This document shows positions 1 through 4,253 of a stretch of 12,967 bases of DNA, piece by piece. Position 1 is the first letter of the stretch, and every line of letters starts with the position of its first letter. The translations under genes and the position numbers were made by a program. The notes below the pieces were generated by a model. That model did no database searches and was not told the DNA's origin. It worked only from the letters and a program-made list of their open reading frames with translations. This stretch comes from Candidatus Falkowiibacteriota bacterium (GTDB taxonomy: Bacteria > Patescibacteriota > Patescibacteriia > UBA2591 > JABMQE01), in the NCBI GenBank assembly GCA_013203415.1, contig JABMQE010000080.1, positions 1-12,967 on the forward strand. Direction: 5' to 3'.

Positions 1-1
1 A

Positions 2-412
2 TCTAGCCCGCATATTGTGGGTGATTGGTTATTGAACTATCAATACCCCCCCCTTCATCCCCCCCCTAACAAAGGAGGGGGTAATTTGAGTAGAGACCCG
101 AGGTTGATTTTGTATAAATTAGCAAGATCGAAACATCTTTGGGAGCGAAGAATTGCTATTTTGGCGACGTTTGCGTTTATTCGGACGGGTGATTTTGAGG
201 ATGCATTGAAAATTTCGGAAATTTTATTAAATGATGAGCATGATTTGATTCATAAAGCGACGGGATGGATGTTGCGCGAGGTTGGGAAAAAGAATTTAAG
301 GGTTTTAGAAAAATTTTTGAATAAATACCATAAAAAAATGCCACGGACCATGCTCCGATATGCGATTGAGAGGATGAGTGAAGGGAAGAGGAAGTTTTAT
401 ATGAAGAAATAA
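2..412 (+). CDS. AlkD-like DNA alkylation repair protein, 5' end cut by window
   Basis: This is the C-terminal part of a HEAT-repeat DNA glycosylase of the AlkD / DNA alkylation repair family (PF08713), which excises alkylated bases. The frame is open to the window edge from base 2, and the first codons read SSPHIVGDWLL, matching the family's 'D-x-SAPHIVG' segment, so the GTG at 17 is internal. The segments KLARSKHLWERRIAI, IHKATGWMLREVGKK and MPRTMLRYAIER are all typical, with the WERRIA and GWMLRE helices intact. The protein ends with a lysine-rich tail. Between NYQ and SRDP there is a proline/glycine-rich stretch (PPLHPPPNKGGG) that does not belong to the family pattern and is encoded by a C-rich palindrome (44-83), apparently inserted in frame. 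About 100 upstream residues are expected outside the window. Family assignment is from motif recognition only. Confidence 0.8.
   Translation, partial: SSPHIVGDWLLNYQYPPLHPPPNKGGGNLSRDPRLILYKLARSKHLWERRIAILATFAFIRTGDFEDALKISEILLNDEHDLIHKATGWMLREVGKKNLRVLEKFLNKYHKKMPRTMLRYAIERMSEGKRKFYMKK
44..83. repeat. C-rich palindromic element inside the AlkD frame
   Basis: The arms TACCCCC (44-50) and GGGGGTA (77-83) are exact inverted repeats. The interior also pairs: a run of seven C's followed by T can pair with AGGAGGGGG. The element has the look of dispersed C-run/G-run palindromes in intergenic DNA, but here it is read in frame as YPPLHPPPNKGGG. The downstream AlkD motifs continue in the same frame, so the insert appears to be a multiple of three. 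Confidence 0.6.
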
Positions 413-434
413 GATACAATATATAATTATAACC

Positions 435-468
435 TCTGAAGGCGGGATTCGCGAATCCCGCCTTCAGA
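435..468. repeat. Perfect 34-bp palindrome upstream of the transposase
   Basis: The half TCTGAAGGCGGGATTCG (435-451) is followed directly by its exact reverse complement (452-468). It lies between the AlkD stop and the transposase ATG, 7 bases before that ATG. A 28-bp near-copy sits inside the transposase gene (770-797). Single palindromes next to a Y1 transposase gene are the usual arrangement of REP elements and RAYT transposases, so this is a candidate substrate. It could also act as a hairpin terminator for alkD or hinder translation of the transposase. Confidence 0.85.
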
Positions 469-475
469 AAATGAA

Positions 476-1093
476 ATGAAATTACATCGTAATTCACAAA
501 AAAGATTTATTGAGGACATCGAAACATATTTTATAACAACGACAACCAAAAGACGATTTCCGTTTTTTAAGGAAGAAATTTTTTGTGAATTGTTTATTGA
601 TAATTTAAGATTATGTAAGGAGATGAAGAAATTTACATTATATGGATTTTCAATTCTTTACGACTATGTGCATTTGTTGATTGAGCCAGGAGAGGAATTT
701 AACATTTCTAGGATTATGCAATTTTTAAAGCGTCATTTTTCCAGAGATATGAATTGCCTCTTGACTAACGAAGGCGGGCTTCGCGAATCCCGCCTTCAGG
801 GTGGTGGGTATAAGGTATTTTCAGAGATTGTCCAAAATCATGATAATAAGTTAAAAAATTTAAAAAACAAATTTTTAAAAAAATATTCATCTGCTAATAA
901 TCCTTCCCCTAAATTTATGTGGCAGGAATCTTTTTACGACCATGTTATTCGAGGTAACCAAGATTTTTCAAATCATCGAGAATATATTTTTAATAATTGC
1001 TGTAAACACAGGATTTGGGGAAACCCAGAGGCATACAGATGGTCGGATGCGAATCCAGAATGGCATGGAGTGGTTGATGTTGCTTGGGAATGA
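476..1093 (+). CDS. Y1/RAYT-like (IS200-type fold) transposase
   Basis: A 205-aa single-strand DNA transposase of the Y1_Tnp / REP-associated tyrosine transposase group. Such enzymes cut and join one strand at hairpins with a tyrosine. Visible marks are ITTTTKRRFPFF near the N terminus, the central YDYVHLLIEP segment where the metal-binding HUH motif normally lies, the helix ISRIMQFLKRHFSRDMN, and the C-terminal MWQESFYDHVIRG followed by HREYIFNN, which holds a candidate catalytic Tyr. The usual NHVH is here DYVH, so one HUH histidine is replaced by Tyr. Residues 99-108 (EGGLRESRLQ) are encoded by a copy of the palindrome upstream of the gene. The ATG at 476 was chosen because the ATG at 471 meets a stop after two codons; there is no Shine-Dalgarno site. 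Perfect palindromes flank the gene on both sides. It may be a domesticated or inactive member. Confidence 0.78.
   Translation: MKLHRNSQKRFIEDIETYFITTTTKRRFPFFKEEIFCELFIDNLRLCKEMKKFTLYGFSILYDYVHLLIEPGEEFNISRIMQFLKRHFSRDMNCLLTNEGGLRESRLQGGGYKVFSEIVQNHDNKLKNLKNKFLKKYSSANNPSPKFMWQESFYDHVIRGNQDFSNHREYIFNNCCKHRIWGNPEAYRWSDANPEWHGVVDVAWE
770..797. repeat. Copy of the transposase-upstream palindrome, inside the transposase gene
   Basis: GAAGGCGGGCTTCG (770-783) pairs with CGAATCCCGCCTTC (784-797) with one mismatch (C779 against T788). Apart from that base it equals the core of the palindrome at 435-468, and the following CAG also matches. It starts exactly on a codon boundary (codon 99) and is read as E-G-G-L-R-E-S-R-L. 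Confidence 0.85.
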
Positions 1094-1104
1094 GTGGTAT
1101 AATG

Positions 1105-1140
1105 ATAGGGGCCCCGTCGGGGCCCCGACGGGGCCCCTAT
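1105..1140. repeat. Perfect 36-bp GC palindrome downstream of the transposase
   Basis: ATAGGGGCCCCGTCGGGG (1105-1122) is followed by its exact reverse complement (1123-1140) with no loop, 11 bases after the transposase stop. It sits in AT-rich DNA and is flanked by TTTAATTTTAAT, so the RNA hairpin could end transcription, perhaps in both directions. The sequence differs from the 435-468 palindrome, so it is either the other end of a REP/RAYT unit or an independent hairpin. Confidence 0.85.
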
Positions 1141-1159
1141 TTAATTTTAATAAATAATT

Positions 1160-1366
1160 ATGAAAATTAAGAGCACAGTAAAATTAGGAAAAAATTCTAA
1201 GTACAGTTATGATGTCTGCGTGCCTTTGAGAATTGTTAGGGCTTTGAAATTGAGAGAGAAACAAAAATTGGTAATTACCGGTGATACGCGGACAGGAAAA
1301 ATTACGATTGAGGATTGGACAAAGCCGAAAAAGGCGAGGCAAGGAGCTACGAAGAAAAAGAAATAA
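1160..1366 (+). CDS. Small AbrB/SpoVT-like basic protein
   Basis: A 68-aa protein with the layout of a swapped-hairpin AbrB/MazE/SpoVT DNA-binding domain: an N-terminal strand (STVKLG), a VPLRIVRALKLREKQKLVIT segment that fits the family's 'iP..i...l.lk.Gd.v.i' pattern, and a closing strand GKITIEDW. A lysine-rich tail (KPKKARQGATKKKK) follows and may add non-specific DNA or RNA contact. This suggests a small transcription factor or the antitoxin half of a toxin-antitoxin pair, but no toxin-like ORF lies next to it. No Shine-Dalgarno site is seen before the ATG; the 20 bases ahead are almost all A/T. The gene sits between the 36-bp palindrome and a terminator, so it probably forms its own unit or is co-transcribed with the transposase. 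The family call rests on pattern alone. Confidence 0.6.
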   Translation: MKIKSTVKLGKNSKYSYDVCVPLRIVRALKLREKQKLVITGDTRTGKITIEDWTKPKKARQGATKKKK

Positions 1367-1371
1367 TCACT

Positions 1372-1404
1372 AAAAAAAGGGGGGTGCTTTCACCCTCTCT
1401 TTTT
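1372..1404 (+). terminator. Intrinsic terminator after the AbrB-like gene
   Basis: A-run, GGGGGGTG, loop CTTT, then CACCCTCTC and five T's. The stem pairs G/C with two G-T wobbles and is extended by A-T pairs. It begins 6 bases after the stop codon. Confidence 0.8.
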
Positions 1405-1518
1405 ATTAAGAATGAATCCACAGATAAGGGGTAGCCAAAAAAATAGGTATCTGCTAAGATGACACAACGTAAGTATTTTATTATGTTAGGGGGGATTCTT
1501 AATTTTAATAATGAATCC

Positions 1519-2775
1519 ATGAAGAAAAAAATTATTTTAGCGAGCTTTATTTTGCTGGCTCTTTTAATTTCCGGATGCAGTTTAACAAAAGACAAATACG
1601 GATCGGAGGAGGACTGCGACGCGGCCTGTGTAGACCAAGAATATGTTGAGGGGACATGCTTAGGAGAAGGTGAAGCAGGCGAAGGAATGGAAGAAGCAGG
1701 AAACTGCCTTTTTCGGCAATCGGACGAATGCTCGAAACCAAGCGAATGCAAATGTTATTGCTCGGATAGAGATGCGGCGGATGGAGTGACCACGATTTTG
1801 AAGGATATAGAGAAAGAGACAGGAATAGATTTTTCGAGTGTTGAAGATGCAACTGCCACCTGGCAAGTACCCAAGGGCGGGGAAGAAACTGGTGACGCCA
1901 CAGTAGAGCAAATTTCACTTTTAGGCAAAGGATTTGGAGCCGAAAAAATCCCCCAGACCCAATATATGGCGATTGAGCTTTTCTTGGAAAACCAAGGGTT
2001 TGAAGTTGACGCCTATAATGTAGCGGCTGGCACGGTTTCTGGCATGGCCGGCTATAAAAAAGATACGATGGTTTGTGTGGTAACAGGAGGGGTAACAGGT
2101 TATAAGGAGGCAGGAGACCAATGGGTGCCGGAAGACACAAGCAAATATGATATTGAAGTTAATTGCGCTATTGGAAGCGAGGATACGCTTAATCCAATTC
2201 TATCAAAAGAAGATGCGATAAAAAAACTTTTGGCTGATAAGAACGGGAAGAAAACAAGCGAGGTGACAGTTACAATAGAAAAAGAAACAGAAAATCATGT
2301 GCGAGGCGGAGTTGAATTTGAGCCTTCCGAATCAGAGGATAGCAAAACCTTTTTAGCAGTAAACAGTAATAATGAATGGATGCTGGCTTTTGACGGGAAC
2401 GGAGCTATTTCCTGCGAACAGATGAGCTTGTATGATTTTCCAGAAGAGATGACAGAGGACTGCGAAAATACCCAGACGATTGGAGTAAAAGAGGACGAGG
2501 AATTTACAATTACCTTGCAGGCGAATGCAACAACCGGCTACAGCTGGATAGCGGAAGTTGATGATGATTATATTGAACTGGTTAGTAAAGAATACGAAGC
2601 GGATGAGGAGGAAGATGAAGATGAGAATGAGGATAAAGTAGGAGAGGGCGGGGCGGAAGTTTTTACTTTTTTGGCCTTGAAAACAGGAGAAACGAAAATT
2701 ACATTCTCTTATGCGCGGGAATGGGAAAGCAAACAGCCGGTTGATAAAAAATTATATATGATAGAAATAGAATAA
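1519..2775 (+). CDS. Cysteine-rich lipoprotein with C-terminal chagasin (I42) inhibitor domain
   Basis: A 418-aa exported lipoprotein. Residues 1-20 form a lipoprotein signal (KKK, hydrophobic core, ISGC), so Cys20 should be lipidated. Eight further cysteines lie between residues 33 and 81, including C-x-C-x-C at 77-81, suggesting a disulfide-stabilised knob outside the membrane. A middle region contains a KEDAIKKLLADK...WMLAFDGNGAISC stretch seen in CPR lipoproteins. Residues ~322-418 match chagasin-family inhibitors of papain-like cysteine proteases (PF09394), with all three binding loops present: NATTGYSW (336-343), GEGG (375-378) and REWE (400-403). An acidic loop (362-371) lies between the first two. 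The in-frame ATG at 1459 would put 20 polar residues before the signal peptide, so 1519 is preferred. The gene stands alone between two terminators. Likely role: blocking cysteine proteases from a host or neighbour cell; the target is unknown. Confidence 0.85.
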   Translation: MKKKIILASFILLALLISGCSLTKDKYGSEEDCDAACVDQEYVEGTCLGEGEAGEGMEEAGNCLFRQSDECSKPSECKCYCSDRDAADGVTTILKDIEKETGIDFSSVEDATATWQVPKGGEETGDATVEQISLLGKGFGAEKIPQTQYMAIELFLENQGFEVDAYNVAAGTVSGMAGYKKDTMVCVVTGGVTGYKEAGDQWVPEDTSKYDIEVNCAIGSEDTLNPILSKEDAIKKLLADKNGKKTSEVTVTIEKETENHVRGGVEFEPSESEDSKTFLAVNSNNEWMLAFDGNGAISCEQMSLYDFPEEMTEDCENTQTIGVKEDEEFTITLQANATTGYSWIAEVDDDYIELVSKEYEADEEEDEDENEDKVGEGGAEVFTFLALKTGETKITFSYAREWESKQPVDKKLYMIEIE

Positions 2776-2797
2776 GAAATACAACAAAATAAGATAA

Positions 2798-2830
2798 ATC
2801 AAAAACCCCCCAATGCGGGGGGTTTTTGAT
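2798..2830. terminator. Bidirectional terminator between convergent genes
   Basis: ATCAAAAACCCCCC (2798-2811), loop AATGC, then GGGGGGTTTTTGAT: a perfect 14-bp stem with T-runs on both strands. It ends the chagasin lipoprotein transcript on + and the zinc-ribbon transcript on -. Confidence 0.92.
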
Positions 2831-2881
2831 TCGCGCGATTATCAAAAGAAATAATTCGTTTAATAATCTCCAGTTCTTTCC

Positions 2882-3109
2882 TTAGTACTGTTTTGGCGGA
2901 CGACTTTGTCGTCTTTGCCTGTGACAGTCACGGCAGAGGAGCTGGTCTAAGCGGCTTGGATCTGGCTCGAAAGGAAGTTCGGTAATTTCAGTACCGCACT
3001 CGGAACAAGTCCAGTTGCCCTGATACATTTGGCGAGGAGGAAAACCACCTTGACCGCCGCCTGATTGAGCTTGGTCATCTCCGGATGGAGATGCATTTTG
3101 ATTGTCCAT
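2882..3109 (-). CDS. Small zinc-ribbon protein (zf-trcl-like)
   Basis: A 75-aa protein with a disordered Gly/Gln/Ser-rich N terminus (residues 1-28), then WTCSECGTEITELPF (first C-x-x-C) and LLCRDCHRQRRQ (second C-x-x-C), about 21 residues apart, and a basic tail. Four cysteines in two pairs make a single zinc site. This arrangement, with the 'ITELPFEPDP' linker, is typical of a probable zinc-ribbon family that is common and often highly expressed in CPR bacteria; its function is not known to me, and RNA or ribosome binding is only a guess. It has the best promoter in the window (3283-3311) and an unusually long leader of about 165 nt with tandem hairpins, which points to strong and post-transcriptionally controlled expression. 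The Shine-Dalgarno site is weak (AGAAG, 9 bases before the ATG). Confidence 0.82.
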   Translation of the reverse strand: MDNQNASPSGDDQAQSGGGQGGFPPRQMYQGNWTCSECGTEITELPFEPDPSRLDQLLCRDCHRQRRQSRPPKQY

Positions 3110-3149
3110 GCTTTTGACTTCTTTTGGTTCTGCTTAAAAATAATTTTTG

Positions 3150-3181
3150 CCCCCCCTACGGGGGGATCACCCGCGAGGGTG
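3150..3181 (-). promoter_or_regulatory. Tandem hairpins in the zinc-ribbon leader
   Basis: Two adjacent hairpins lie in the presumed 5' leader of the zinc-ribbon gene. On the transcript they are CACCC-TCGC-GGGTG, then two bases, then CCCCCC-GTA-GGGGGG. An A/T-rich stretch (CAAAAATTATTTTTAA) follows, about 40 bases before the start codon. They could act as an attenuator or mRNA stabiliser, or be another copy of the C-run/G-run palindromes found in this window. Confidence 0.5.
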
Positions 3182-3282
3182 AAAAACTAACTGAACAGAA
3201 CACTTAACTAATAAATATAAGTTTAATCTGCCCTCCTAGGATGCTAGAAGCATACTAAGCGAGTAGACTGAACTACATGTAC

Positions 3283-3311
3283 ATTGTAGCATGGGGAGTT
3301 TTTTTTGTCAA
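3283..3311 (-). promoter_or_regulatory. Consensus sigma70 promoter for the zinc-ribbon gene
   Basis: On the minus strand: TTGACA (3311-3306), 17-base spacer, TACAAT (3288-3283). The -35 box is perfect, the -10 box is 5 of 6, and the spacing is ideal. The predicted start is near 3276, giving a leader of about 165 nt. Confidence 0.85.
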
Positions 3312-3333
3312 ATAGAAAGGGCCAGCATGTATT
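3305..3333 (+). promoter_or_regulatory. Possible weaker + promoter overlapping the - promoter
   Basis: TTGTCA (3305-3310), 17 bases, TGTATT (3328-3333). The -35 box overlaps the minus-strand -35 because TTGTCAA/TTGACAA is nearly self-complementary. It would start transcription at about the left arm of the 3334-3493 structure. The -10 box is only 4 of 6, so this is tentative. Confidence 0.3.
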
Positions 3334-3339
3334 GCTGGC
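3321..3339 (-). terminator. Possible minus-strand terminator sharing an arm with the long hairpin
   Basis: GCCAGCA (3321-3327) and TGCTGGC (3333-3339) form a 7-bp stem with a 5-base loop. On - it is followed by CCTTTCTATTT. Its arm 3334-3339 is also the base of the 16-bp closing stem of the element at 3334-3493, so the two pairings exclude each other. Confidence 0.4.
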
Positions 3340-3493
3340 TCCATAGTCCGACCCCGAGCAAGGCGAGGGGAAGGCTGCCTGCCCGCCTCTGGAGGGTGAG
3401 CCAAAATGTCTCGTCACACCGTTGCTGACATTCAGGCTCCACAGCCCCTCACTTCCCCGCAAGCGGGGTCGTTTCGGGGACTATGGAGCCAGC
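3334..3493. ncRNA. GC-rich long-hairpin element: structured RNA or MITE-like
   Basis: GCTGGCTCCATAGTCC (3334-3349) is an exact inverted repeat of 3478-3493, 128 bases apart. Inside, GACCCCG (3350-3356) pairs with CGGGGTC (3464-3470). Further in, GAGGGG can pair with CCCCTC and GAGCC with GGCTC, and CCCCGC-AA-GCGGGG forms a side hairpin, so most of the 160 bases can fold into one branched rod. GC content is far above the AT-rich DNA on both sides. It lies between two divergent strong promoters and holds no convincing protein gene. The strand is open: a weak + promoter abuts the left arm, whereas on - the right-hand exit is followed by a GCCAGCA-ATACA-TGCTGGC hairpin plus CCTTTCTATTT, like a terminator. 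I do not see signature sequences of tmRNA, RNase P RNA or SRP RNA. A non-autonomous transposon with terminal inverted repeats is the main alternative; no clear target duplication is visible. Confidence 0.4.
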
Positions 3494-3532
3494 GACAAGG
3501 ATAACTTATAATATATAACTCGTTGATAAGGC

Positions 3533-3567
3533 GTTATACGTTATAAGTTATATGTTATATCTTATAT
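3533..3567. repeat. Five tandem 7-bp repeats next to a promoter
   Basis: GTTATAC, GTTATAA, GTTATAT, GTTATAT, CTTATAT lie head to tail at 3533-3567 and end 4 bases before the -35 box at 3572. They could be repeated binding sites for a regulator, or AT-rich upstream (UP-like) DNA. Confidence 0.7.
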
Positions 3568-3571
3568 ACTC

Positions 3572-3600
3572 TTGACTTTACTGTTTAGGTATGCTATACT
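3572..3600 (+). promoter_or_regulatory. Consensus sigma70 promoter of the small-ORF region
   Basis: TTGACT (3572-3577), 17-base spacer, TATACT (3595-3600); both boxes are 5 of 6 and the spacing is ideal. The predicted start is near 3607. No ordinary-sized gene follows before the terminator at 4129-4174, only very short ORFs, so the product is a small RNA or small peptides. Confidence 0.8.
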
Positions 3601-3675
3601 GTATATAGTGGTTAAATGTGGAAGCCAAAAATAACCCCAAGATACTTAGCGGGTTAAAAACAAAAAGTCATATGC

Positions 3676-3702
3676 CCCTCTTTTAGAAAACTTATTAGAG
3701 GG
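3676..3702 (+). promoter_or_regulatory. Hairpin covering a ribosome binding site
   Basis: CCCTCT (3676-3681) can pair with AGAGGG (3697-3702), which is the only Shine-Dalgarno-like sequence before the ATG at 3706. Pairing would hide the site, a common way to control translation. The spacing from AGAGGG to the ATG is short (3 bases). Confidence 0.4.
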
Positions 3703-3705
3703 ACA

Positions 3706-3723
3706 ATGGCAAAGAAAAAATGA
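3706..3723 (+). CDS. Possible 5-codon leader peptide (MAKKK)
   Basis: ATG GCA AAG AAA AAA TGA encodes MAKKK. Its ATG follows the only Shine-Dalgarno-like site (AGAGGG), and its stop overlaps the next start as ATGA (3720-3723), the usual arrangement for translational coupling. It could be a leader ORF that feeds ribosomes to the 28-codon ORF, or a chance ORF. The run of A's before the stop could also allow slippage. Confidence 0.3.
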   Translation: MAKKK

Positions 3724-3806
3724 AAAACAAAAAAGGTCGCATCAAAATCAAAAATCTTTGTGTTTTAGGAACTGCCTTTTGTATTGGTGGTTTTTTATTT
3801 GGCTGA
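3720..3806 (+). CDS. 28-aa basic-hydrophobic peptide
   Basis: The peptide has a strongly basic N terminus (MKNKKGRIKIKN) followed by a hydrophobic stretch with two cysteines (LCVLGTAFCIGGFLFG), so a short membrane segment is likely. It starts at the ATGA overlap with the five-codon ORF and lies about 113 bases downstream of the predicted transcription start. Size and layout resemble small membrane peptides, including type I toxins, but there is no sequence match I recognise, and no antisense RNA promoter is evident. Coding status is uncertain. A hairpin (CTTATC-AATCCA-GATAAG) lies about 20 bases downstream. Confidence 0.4.
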   Translation: MKNKKGRIKIKNLCVLGTAFCIGGFLFG

Positions 3807-3893
3807 TTTTACATAAAAAAGCTTATCAATCCAGATAAGTGAAAAAAATAAAACAGGCCTTATACAAAGAAAAATAATTATTAAACTAAAAAT

Positions 3894-4064
3894 ATGAAAA
3901 GAAAATGCAACAAACCAAGCCCATTTTGGCATTCTAAATGCAAACAGCCAAAATCTTGGCTTGATAAAGTAGATTTTATGGCTGGTTTTGTCAGCTTGGG
4001 GATTGTTTGCCTTTGCGCATACTCCTTAGCTATTGTAATGCTTTTGGTTAATTCTGCACCTTGA
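3894..4064 (+). CDS. 56-aa small membrane protein, unknown
   Basis: A short ORF with a Cys/Lys/Pro-rich head (MKRKCNKPSPFWHSKCKQPKSWLDKVD) and one clear transmembrane segment (residues ~29-52, FMAGFVSLGIVCLCAYSLAIVMLL), ending in VNSAP and a double stop (TGA TAA). Positive charges before the helix predict the N terminus inside the cell. It follows the 28-aa ORF by 87 bases under the same promoter and is not preceded by a recognisable Shine-Dalgarno site. The two peptides share the same design: basic head, cysteines, one hydrophobic helix. I recognise no family. The regular amino-acid pattern makes coding more likely than for the 28-aa ORF. Confidence 0.5.
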   Translation: MKRKCNKPSPFWHSKCKQPKSWLDKVDFMAGFVSLGIVCLCAYSLAIVMLLVNSAP

Positions 4065-4128
4065 TAATTGCTTTATATAAATAAAAGGTGCGGACTTTTT
4101 TAGCTCTTTCGTAATTTAATAAGATAAA

Positions 4129-4174
4129 CAAAAATACCCTAGCCTGCTATATGCGGGGCGGGTATTTTTGTTTT
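4129..4174. terminator. Strong hairpin terminator after the small ORFs
   Basis: CAAAAATACCC (4129-4139) pairs perfectly with GGGTATTTTTG (4160-4170), with partial pairing inside, followed by TTTT on +. The A-run at its left side would also serve as a T-run on -. Confidence 0.85.
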
Positions 4175-4218
4175 CCACAGGGGATTATTGACTTGAAAGT
4201 AATTATTTTGGTGTGCTG

Positions 4219-4251
4219 ACCCTTTATCACTGGTTAGATAAGGGGTTTTTT
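4219..4251. terminator. Hairpin terminator facing the DUF4012 gene
   Basis: ACCCTTTATC (4219-4228), loop ACTGGTTA, GATAAGGGGT (4237-4246), one T-G wobble, then T's to 4251 on +. It lies 3 bases beyond the DUF4012 stop. The T-run is on +, so it works best on + transcripts, but it may also stabilise or end the - operon message. Confidence 0.7.
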
Positions 4252-4253
4252 CT

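Noticed and set aside
942..1157. 71-codon ORF overlapping the transposase 3' end and its downstream palindrome
   Set aside because: A different frame of the transposase and palindrome, with no independent start signal.
1547..2140. 197-codon ORF on - within the chagasin lipoprotein gene
   Set aside because: Antisense shadow with low-complexity Leu/Pro/His/Ser content; the + strand encodes a coherent lipoprotein.
3244..3462. 72-codon ORF on - across the zinc-ribbon promoter and the long hairpin
   Set aside because: It runs through the promoter and the paired element, and has no ribosome site or family pattern.
3334..3493. tmRNA, RNase P RNA, SRP RNA or 6S RNA identity for the structured element
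   Set aside because: Signature sequences of tmRNA, RNase P and SRP RNA were not seen. A rod with a long closing stem is 6S-like, but there is no sequence support, so no name was given.
3720..3849. TGA readthrough (TGA as Gly, as in Gracilibacteria/SR1) extending the 28-aa peptide by about 16 residues
   Set aside because: The large genes here read well with the standard code and have no internal TGA, and the transposase reads as complete at its TGA stop, so there is no support for recoding.
4171..4179. TTTTCCACA resembles a DnaA box, next to AT-rich DNA and hairpins
   Set aside because: A single near-match, with no cluster of boxes and no dnaA, dnaN or rpmH nearby; not enough for a replication origin.
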